A stretch of 7,848 bases of DNA from an uncultured Acidobacteriota bacterium (GTDB lineage: Bacteria > Acidobacteriota > Vicinamibacteria > Vicinamibacterales > UBA8438): NCBI GenBank assembly GCA_937888665.1, contig CALBET010000878.1, forward strand, positions 1 to 7,848, read 5' to 3'. Below the pieces are notes generated by a model, which had not been told where the DNA came from, did no database searches, and saw only the letters and a program-made list of their open reading frames with translations. Below, piece after piece: positions 1 to 4,757 of this stretch. The translations under genes and the position numbers were made by a program. Every line of letters starts with the position of its first letter. The stretch's first letter is position 1.

Positions 1-253
1 GCGATGCGTGTGCCTGGCCTCGACTGATGGCGTAGCGATAGAAACAGGTCAGCGTTGAGTACTTATGATGCCAGTCGCACGTGACCGGCGGGCCGAGGAA
101 TGCCACGACGCGATCCGGATCCACATCGTGAATCTGAATGTCGGCACCGACGGCGCGCGCAAAGGCCGCCAGTCGATACCGGGCCGTGGTGAACCGGTAT
201 CCCAGCGACTGCCGCAGCCCGACATAGTCGGCGATGACATCAACGAGCCTCAT
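1..253 (-). CDS. Tyrosine recombinase, N-terminal part only (runs off window)
   Basis: This is the first 84 codons of a protein that begins with ATG at 253 and continues past position 1. The visible part starts MRLVDVIADYVGLRQSLGYR and reads as the helical N-terminal SAM-like (core-binding) domain of a phage/XerC-D type integrase. Typical features are an RxSLGYR stretch near residues 14-20, a DVDPDRVVAFL helix (about 43-53), and WHHKYSTLTCFYRYAISRG (about 61-79), where this family usually has W-x-x-K-x-x-x-L-x-x-FYRFA-x-x-RG. The catalytic domain lies outside the window, so activity cannot be judged. The start lies inside the end of the preceding recombinase gene (14-nt overlap), which suggests translational coupling and a shared transcript. 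The frame is certain from the overlap and the family pattern. The exact role (strand exchange, or helper in a pair or trio) is inference. Confidence 0.8.
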   Translation of the reverse strand, partial: MRLVDVIADYVGLRQSLGYRFTTARYRLAAFARAVGADIQIHDVDPDRVVAFLGPPVTCDWHHKYSTLTCFYRYAISRGQAHAS

Positions 254-1277
254 GACACCCCTCCCACTCGAACTCCGCCACTTCTCGCAATCCGGCCAGA
301 TCGACCTTCGCGTAGACACGCGTCGAATCCGGATGCCGATGGCCCAGATGGTCGCCGATCTCTTTCATCGACACGCCTTGCTGCAGCAGACGGGTCGCGC
401 ACGCGTGGCGAAGGGCATGCGGACCGTAGTGCCGGAGGGACAGCCGGAGTGGACGCAATCGCTCGCTGACGGCTTTCCACACGGCCGACCGACTCAACGG
501 ACCGTAGGGTGCCCGCACGGTGAGAAACACATGGCGAGACGGCCGCTGCCGTCGTACGTCTGTCAGGTAGCGAAGTATCGCGTCCCCGACCGGGGTCACG
601 AGCGGGAACTCCTGGATGGTGCGAGACTTCGGGCGAATAATAGTGATCCGGTCTCGGGTCCAGTCCACATCTTCCAACTGCAGCCGTAGGACCTCTTCCG
701 ACCGGAGTCCATAGACGACCAGCAGCAGCAAGAGGGCACGGTCGCGGATGTCGACGGCCCGGCGCCCATCCGTGCTCTTCACCAGTTGCTGCACGACCTC
801 CCACGATGGCCCGGACGGCGTCAACTCATCTCGATAGACTCGCGGCGCCATGATCGCGGCCGCGAGGCCAGGGGCGCACCAGCCCTTCGTCTCGGCGTAC
901 CGGAAGAACGCGCGCAACGACGCCGTGTAGTACTGAATGCTGGCTCGGCAGCAGCGATCCTGGCTGCCTTTCTGCGCAATCGCCTCGTCGAGGTGCCGGA
1001 CCGAGACGTCCGACAGGGATCGACCCGCTGCCCACTCGCGCTGGAGGAACCGGCGGACGTGACCGCATTCGCCGGAGATGGTCAGCGATGACAAGCCGCG
1101 CTCGTCCTCCAGGTAGAGGCCGAAGGCATCAATGAAGGGCTGATAGGCCGGCACGGGCGGGGCCTGCAGTCGGCCGAGGAATCGCAGCCACTGCTTGGCC
1201 GCCAACATGAAATGACCGTCCGGTGTCAGGACTGCGGATCGAAGGGAACTGCAGATCAGTTCGGCAAGGGGGGCCAA
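240..1277 (-). CDS. Tyrosine recombinase / integrase (XerC/D-like), complete
   Basis: A 345-residue site-specific recombinase that would cut and rejoin DNA through a covalent phosphotyrosine. An N-terminal core-binding domain spans about residues 44-135 (YLEDERGLSSLTI, LRAFFRYAETKGW). The catalytic domain spans about 155-335 and shows the full active-site set: R192 in YGLRSEEVLRL, the probable hairpin Lys K217 in RPKSRT, H287 and R290 in HALRH, H313 in LGHRH, and nucleophile Y322 in TRVYAKVD. Length is normal for the family, so the enzyme looks functional. The start is uncertain: TTG at 1277 has only a weak AAGG upstream, a better GAGGAGG lies too far away (about 20 nt), and no ATG or GTG occurs upstream in the open frame. 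It follows abiEii by 139 nt on the same strand and overlaps the next recombinase by 14 nt. That tandem arrangement resembles recombinase pairs or trios rather than a phage integrase or housekeeping XerC/D. Confidence 0.93.
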   Translation of the reverse strand: MAPLAELICSSLRSAVLTPDGHFMLAAKQWLRFLGRLQAPPVPAYQPFIDAFGLYLEDERGLSSLTISGECGHVRRFLQREWAAGRSLSDVSVRHLDEAIAQKGSQDRCCRASIQYYTASLRAFFRYAETKGWCAPGLAAAIMAPRVYRDELTPSGPSWEVVQQLVKSTDGRRAVDIRDRALLLLLVVYGLRSEEVLRLQLEDVDWTRDRITIIRPKSRTIQEFPLVTPVGDAILRYLTDVRRQRPSRHVFLTVRAPYGPLSRSAVWKAVSERLRPLRLSLRHYGPHALRHACATRLLQQGVSMKEIGDHLGHRHPDSTRVYAKVDLAGLREVAEFEWEGCHEAR

Positions 1278-1416
1278 CCGCGCCTTGGCCTTGTGTCCCC
1301 CTCCTCGGCCCCCTGCGTCCGTTGACCAAGAGGAGAGAGGTGGGTTCTCAAGTGCATGACTGGCCGTTGCCTGGCGACCGTTAGCCGTCTGTCGATCGCA
1401 ATCCTTTCCGTGGGAT

Positions 1417-2283
1417 CTACGACGACGAACTGAGGATGCGAGCGACGAAGTCTCGGACCCTGACGAGCGCTATTTCGACGTCCGCTTCGGCCAGCTCGAG
1501 TTCGACGGCGAGTTGCGCAAAAGGCTCCGTCCAATGGGACGGCATGGCGGCCAAATCGGGCGGCCACGGATGCGTGTTCCGACTGCGGAAGACCAGTTCG
1601 CATGCCTCACGAAGAGCGACGTAGTCGTGGGTGACTAGCGCTTCCATCAGGAGCAAATCGACGAGGTCTCGGAACCGCTCGTTCTGCCTGCCAGGCCGTG
1701 GTGGAAGCGTCAATCCATGCAGCTTCTGCGCGACGTGGAACCGGAGTGGCAGGCACGGCAGCAGCGCCGGGCCCGTGACGCCGAAGGCGTCGGTCAGAGC
1801 GATGGCTTCCACCCATTCGACCTCGGATTCGCCAGCCTCCGCGCGAGCGATGTCGACGCTGACGCTGGTCCAGGGCTGGCCCCGATACGTGACGGCGAAC
1901 TCCATGTTGACCGCCCCGTTGTCAAGCAGGATCGGCTGGCCTTTGCGGCGGAATGAGAACCCTTGATACGCCTCACCAGTCAGTGCCTGCTCGAGTGTGT
2001 CGGCGAGGTCTGCCTTCGTGTCGCGAAGGACGATGTCGATGTCCTTGGTCGCGCGGGCTCGGTCACGCAGACGCAGCTCAAGCGCAACCCCGCCCTTGAC
2101 GATGAACCTTGGCGCGTCGGCACCGGTGGCACGCTCGAGCACACCCGCCAGGATCATGTAGGCCACCCATGCGCGGACGCGACCTTCGGCGACCCCGAGC
2201 TCGCGCGCGTACGCCTGTGCATACCTCGCCAGCACGCCGGCCGACGGCGGAGGGCCGGTGGGTCGTTTCGGACCCGCCGTCAC
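1417..2283 (-). CDS. abiEii: AbiEii/AbiGii-type nucleotidyltransferase toxin
   Basis: A 288-residue protein of the nucleotidyltransferase AbiEii toxin family (DUF1814/PF08843), the toxin half of AbiE type IV toxin-antitoxin and abortive-infection modules. Characterised relatives are NTP-dependent nucleotidyltransferases; some modify tRNA 3' ends. Visible motifs are the glycine-rich motif KGGVALEL (63-70), the metal-binding DID (D81, D83) in TKDIDIVL, a likely third acidic residue D144 in SVDI, the QKLHG lysine motif (K187), and RFRDLVDLLL (203-212) with D206 and D209. All expected motifs are present, so it looks intact. The start is GTG at 2283, sharing the four bases GTGA with the abiEi stop codon, which implies coupled translation. 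It stops at 1417 in a run of serines. The family call is strong. The cellular target, and any phage-defence role here, are inference. Confidence 0.92.
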   Translation of the reverse strand: MTAGPKRPTGPPPSAGVLARYAQAYARELGVAEGRVRAWVAYMILAGVLERATGADAPRFIVKGGVALELRLRDRARATKDIDIVLRDTKADLADTLEQALTGEAYQGFSFRRKGQPILLDNGAVNMEFAVTYRGQPWTSVSVDIARAEAGESEVEWVEAIALTDAFGVTGPALLPCLPLRFHVAQKLHGLTLPPRPGRQNERFRDLVDLLLMEALVTHDYVALREACELVFRSRNTHPWPPDLAAMPSHWTEPFAQLAVELELAEADVEIALVRVRDFVARILSSSS

Positions 2284-2894
2284 CTCGCATCCACGCGCGC
2301 GGGTGTCGCGCGCCGGCGTTTCCGCCGGGTTCCAAGCAGCTCGCGTTCCAGACGATCAGACTCGACGATAGAAAGGACACCCGAGCGTCGTCCATCGGCG
2401 ATCGCCTGGCCAACGAGGTCGTTCCCAAGGTGGCTGGCGTGCGCGTCGCGAATGGACCTGGCTGGTGTCGTGACCGGCACACCTTCAACGCGCTCGACAT
2501 CGCCGGGCGCCAGATTCGCGTAGTGGATGGCCAGCCCTTTGGGCACCTCACGGCGGATGCGAACGGTGGTCGGCAGCGTCACGTGGACACGCGCCGGGCT
2601 AACGTCAGACAGCTCGTGGATGGACAGGGCGGACTGATGGGAGATCACGCCGACGACATCGGGCCGGCGGACCTGGGGCCACAGAACGGCCTCCATGTAG
2701 TGGCCGAGCTGGGACACAGGGAACCGGGTGAAGCGGTATACGCCGCGCGAGATGCGTTCGATGTCCCCTTGCTGGGCGAGCTGGACGAGACGGACCTGAT
2801 GCATCCCGGCCGCCCGGGCTTGGGCCGCTGTGAAGTAGCCCGCCTGATCTTCGGCGATTCCGTAGAGGACGCTGTCCCACTGGCGCTTATGCAT
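2280..2894 (-). CDS. abiEi: AbiEi-type antitoxin / transcriptional repressor
   Basis: A 204-residue protein whose N-terminus (about residues 8-55) is the winged helix-turn-helix typical of AbiEi antitoxins: GYFTAAQARAAGM, then VRLVQLAQQGDIERISRGVYR. A C-terminal domain follows (about 60-185, including VISHQSALSIHELSDV and VEGVPVTTPARSIRDA, the usual P-x-R-x-[IL]-x-D-x element), and the protein ends in a basic tail rich in Arg (190-204). In known AbiE systems this protein binds inverted repeats at its own promoter and represses the operon, while neutralising the toxin without binding it (type IV). Here it directly precedes and overlaps abiEii, in the canonical gene order. Start: ATG at 2894, just downstream of a sigma70-like promoter; the Shine-Dalgarno is weak (GAG about 10 nt upstream). 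Repression and antitoxin function are assigned from the family and from synteny, not shown here. Confidence 0.88.
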   Translation of the reverse strand: MHKRQWDSVLYGIAEDQAGYFTAAQARAAGMHQVRLVQLAQQGDIERISRGVYRFTRFPVSQLGHYMEAVLWPQVRRPDVVGVISHQSALSIHELSDVSPARVHVTLPTTVRIRREVPKGLAIHYANLAPGDVERVEGVPVTTPARSIRDAHASHLGNDLVGQAIADGRRSGVLSIVESDRLERELLGTRRKRRRATPARVDAR

Positions 2895-2915
2895 GGCCGT
2901 CAGGCTCGTGGCAAT

Positions 2916-2944
2916 AATATAACGTCTTGGCGTATTAATGCCAG
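2916..2944 (-). promoter_or_regulatory. Putative sigma70-type promoter/operator of the abiE operon
   Basis: On the minus strand, CTGGCA (2944-2939) and TATATT (2921-2916) are separated by exactly 17 nt. TATATT is a 5/6 match to the -10 consensus and CTGGCA a 4/6 match to -35. The block is strikingly AT-rich compared with its surroundings and ends about 22 nt before the abiEi ATG, leaving a short leader. Between and over the hexamers is an imperfect inverted repeat (ATAACG ... CGTATT around a TCTTGG centre, 2919-2936). It could be an AbiEi operator, since AbiEi repressors bind such repeats, but the symmetry is weak. This promoter could also feed the two recombinase genes downstream, as no terminator is visible between them. 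Confidence 0.5.
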
Positions 2945-2964
2945 CGCCGCCATCAGGCCCGACA

Positions 2965-2987
2965 GGGTCTGGATTAGCCTCTGAGCG
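2965..2987 (+). repeat. Direct repeat, copy 1 (about 22 nt)
   Basis: This copy reads GGGTCTGGAT, T, then AGCCTCTGAGCG. It differs from copy 2 (3134-3155) by one extra T and one substitution (T versus G). The two copies are in the same orientation, 169 nt apart, just upstream of the abiE promoter. Chance is unlikely at this length, but no function can be assigned. A recombinase or repressor binding site, or a relic of a duplicated element end, are possibilities. Confidence 0.6.
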
Positions 2988-3133
2988 CTAACTGCGCACG
3001 CTGTATTCCAGGGGAATTCCAGCGCCCTCGACGAGGCCCGATACCCTGTGCCGGTCATGCCTCGATCGGGCCCCGTTTTAGGCACTTGTAGCGTCTTTTC
3101 GGACGACGATTCCCGATGCCCGAAGCCTTCGTC

Positions 3134-3155
3134 GGGTCTGGATAGCCTCGGAGCG
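3134..3155 (+). repeat. Direct repeat, copy 2 (about 22 nt)
   Basis: This is the second copy of the repeat at 2965-2987, reading GGGTCTGGAT then AGCCTCGGAGCG. Matching stops abruptly on both sides, so the similarity is confined to this unit and does not reflect a longer duplication. Confidence 0.6.
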
Positions 3156-3328
3156 GGTCTGACAGACACGGGATCTCGGCCCACTTCAAAGACGAAATGC
3201 ACAGTGTGCAGGAGACCTCAATCGCGCCCAGTGTTTGCGCCATCAACACGCCGCTGGACACGAAGAATCCCGACGAATGCGGCTCCTTCTCCAGGCAAAA
3301 TCTCTGTAGGTTGTTGTCTCCGTGGTAG

Positions 3329-3508
3329 ATCCAGGCCATCGATGACGGCGCGGTGCAGGCGTTTCCCGATGCCGGTTTCACCAAGCGTCAGATCCTCAAG
3401 GTCATCCTCGGCATCTCGCAGAAGGTGATGTCGAACTACACAAACCACCTCGCACACACGCCAGTGGACCAACCGTTCAAGAAGTTTGAATGGCAGCGGT
3501 CTGCTTGA
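3329..3508 (+). pseudogene. C-terminal remnant of a carboxymuconolactone decarboxylase/AhpD-like gene
   Basis: Fifty-nine codons follow a TAG at 3326-3328 and end at TGA 3506-3508. The peptide contains DDGAVQAFPDAGFTKRQILK, then VILGISQKVMSNYTNHLA, then TPVDQPFKKFEWQ. This is the characteristic end of carboxymuconolactone decarboxylase (CMD)/alkylhydroperoxidase-D-like proteins: an A-F-x-x-AGF-[TS]-x-x-Q-[IV]-L-x-VILG helix, SNYTNH and TP-[VL]-D, with a C-terminal aromatic region. The N-terminal part, including the CxxC region expected in the family, is missing, and upstream sequence in this frame is closed by stops. It is a truncated relic, probably cut by an insertion, deletion or recombination to its left. 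It could in principle be translated as a tiny protein, but no start with a Shine-Dalgarno is evident. Confidence 0.72.
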
Positions 3509-3519
3509 TAGGTCCAACG

Positions 3520-3550
3520 GCCCGGGCGGCGGAGAACCTGCCGCCCGGGC
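3520..3550 (-). terminator. Perfect 11-bp GC hairpin at the cyclase stop codon
   Basis: GCCCGGGCGGC (3520-3530) and its exact reverse complement (3540-3550) flank a 9-nt loop. The right arm touches the stop codon of the cyclase gene (3550-3552), so the hairpin forms directly after translation ends. There is no T-run after it on the minus strand (CGTTGG follows), and only TAGAAAAT on the plus side. It is therefore not a canonical intrinsic terminator. A U-less terminator or an mRNA 3'-stabilising structure is plausible. It also sits between two converging gene ends, the CMD remnant and the cyclase. Confidence 0.6.
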
Positions 3551-4623
3551 TAGAAAATCGCCAGGGCGTTGACCGGGGATCCGGTGCCCGTTTCCACGGC
3601 CAGCGGCGCCGCCACCAGCATGAATTCCCAGCGGTTCTGCGCGGCCGCGGTCTGGGCCAGCGCTTCCAGGTCCTGATTGTCGAACAGGTCCACGCCCATC
3701 GCGACGATCGTCAACTGGTGCACCGGCAGCGGCACTCCCTCGATCTGCGACGGCACGACATCGGCGGCCACATCGCTTCCCACGAACGACACATCGCGGG
3801 CCTTCACCCACGGCATCGTCGAGGCGTGCAGTCCGGCCGCTTCCTGGGACACGTTCCAGGGGCCCAGTGCGGCGCGGCGGGCCCAGCGCCCGGTACGGAT
3901 GAAGATGGCGTCGCCTGGTCGCACCGTGACTCCCGCCATCTCTTCCCACGCGTCCAGGTCCTCCTGGTAGATCGGCGTCCCCGGCTCCAGGTAGTCCACG
4001 CCCTTCAGCCGTGGAATGTCGAACAACACGCCGCGGGTGACGACGCCACCCTGCAAGTTGATGATTGATGCGTTCGAACACCCCGCCTCAGTGACCGTCT
4101 CCTGCGACACGCCGTTATACATCTGGCCCTTGTAGAAGATGTGACAGAGCGAGTCGAGGTGACTGTGCGAGTAGCCGTGGTAGCTGATGGTGTAGTTGTC
4201 ACTCACGCTCGCGTAAAACGCCGGCTCCCCCGTCGAGATGGGCACGCTCAGCACGCGACGCTGAAACGGAGACGGCACGTCGGGAGCCTTCTCGGTCAGC
4301 AACGGATGCTCGAGGGATACTGTGATGCCCTCGGTGACCAGCGCGATCGCCTCGAGCCGTTTGGCAGGGGTGATGAGGTTCGCCGCTCCGAGCTGGTCGT
4401 CCGCTCCCCAGCGCCCCCAGTTGGACAGTTCCTCCATCAGCCGCTCGACATCGGCCCGCGTGAGGTCCCGCGATTCAGGGGGCACGCTGGGCGGCGTGTA
4501 ACTCGGCGCCACCGGGGCGGCGGCCTCCATCGGCGCGGCCGTCTCCTCCACCACCGGAGCGCAGCCCACAAACCCCACCACGAGCCCGGTCAGGGCTCCA
4601 CCGAGTAACCGATACCATCTCAT
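3550..4623 (-). CDS. Cyclase-family metal-dependent hydrolase, probable lipoprotein
   Basis: A 357-residue protein of the cyclase/kynurenine-formamidase-like superfamily (PF04199), whose members hydrolyse amide or ester bonds using bound metal. The N-terminus is a lipoprotein-type signal: MRWYR, a hydrophobic stretch, then FVGC with the candidate lipidated Cys at 21. An Ala/Pro/Glu-rich linker follows (22-50), so the enzyme probably sits at the cell envelope. The core begins near 55; NWGRWGADDQLGAANLITP (68-86) is typical of the long subfamily. The metal motif is YHGYSHSHLDSLCH (148-161), matching H-x-G-T-H-x-D-x-x-x-H with H155, D157 and H161 conserved but Tyr151 where the first His is expected; H149 or H153 may substitute. 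PVHQLTIVAMGVDLFDNQDL (300-319) is the conserved C-terminal block. The start is ATG 4623, seven nt after GAGGAGG. It is divergent from icd. The substrate is unknown; kynurenine formamidase activity should not be assumed. Confidence 0.88.
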   Translation of the reverse strand: MRWYRLLGGALTGLVVGFVGCAPVVEETAAPMEAAAPVAPSYTPPSVPPESRDLTRADVERLMEELSNWGRWGADDQLGAANLITPAKRLEAIALVTEGITVSLEHPLLTEKAPDVPSPFQRRVLSVPISTGEPAFYASVSDNYTISYHGYSHSHLDSLCHIFYKGQMYNGVSQETVTEAGCSNASIINLQGGVVTRGVLFDIPRLKGVDYLEPGTPIYQEDLDAWEEMAGVTVRPGDAIFIRTGRWARRAALGPWNVSQEAAGLHASTMPWVKARDVSFVGSDVAADVVPSQIEGVPLPVHQLTIVAMGVDLFDNQDLEALAQTAAAQNRWEFMLVAAPLAVETGTGSPVNALAIF

Positions 4624-4757
4624 CGAACACCTCCTCGGGCCTCCCGCACACCCGAGGGTCGCGGCGCCACGATATGCGTGACCAGGCTAATTCTCGATCA
4701 GTGCAGTACGATACCAGGTTCTCATGGACCCGAGTCTCATCGACAACAAGGACTGAC
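4624..4757. promoter_or_regulatory. Divergent intergenic region between the cyclase gene and icd
   Basis: This 134-nt gap must hold the promoters for both divergent genes. It contains a strong GAGGAGG ribosome site for the cyclase (complement of 4630-4636) and AAGGA (4748-4752), five nt before the icd ATG, which settles the icd start. I did not find a convincing -35/-10 pair with proper spacing in either direction. TACGAT at 4707-4712 is the best -10-like hexamer for icd but lacks a matching -35. Confidence 0.5.

Larger units (their letters stand above)
2945..3328. other. Gene-poor spacer upstream of abiE with repeats
   Basis: No convincing protein-coding gene was seen on either strand. Open frames here are interrupted or of low-quality composition and match no family I recognise. 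The stretch holds the two copies of a direct repeat of about 22 nt listed separately, an 8-bp inverted repeat (GGCCCGAT at 3035-3042, ATCGGGCC at 3065-3072) followed by TTTT at 3076-3079, and a GGAATTCC palindrome near 3013-3020. A short open frame on the plus strand (about 3147-3328, including HFKDEMHSVQETS) runs in the same frame into the carboxymuconolactone decarboxylase remnant but is closed by TAG at 3326. It could be decayed coding sequence, but I cannot name it. Confidence 0.45.

Noticed and set aside
2109..2984. 291-codon plus-strand open frame opposite abiEi/abiEii
   Set aside because: It is antisense to two genes with clear family motifs. Its Arg/Gly/His-rich composition is typical of a shadow frame in GC-rich DNA.
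3035..3079. Hairpin GGCCCGAT/ATCGGGCC followed by TTTT as an intrinsic terminator
   Set aside because: The loop is 22 nt, the T-run is short, and no plus-strand gene ends upstream. It is kept only as a note in the spacer entry.
3218..4081. 287-codon minus-strand frame overlapping the cyclase gene
   Set aside because: It is Arg/Gly/Pro-rich without motifs, and the overlapping frame carries the signal peptide and metal-binding motif.
4674..4757. 28-residue N-terminal extension of the isocitrate dehydrogenase frame
   Set aside because: The extension is unlike any family N-terminus and has no ribosome site. ATG 4758 has AAGGA at the right distance and gives the normal length of 742 residues.
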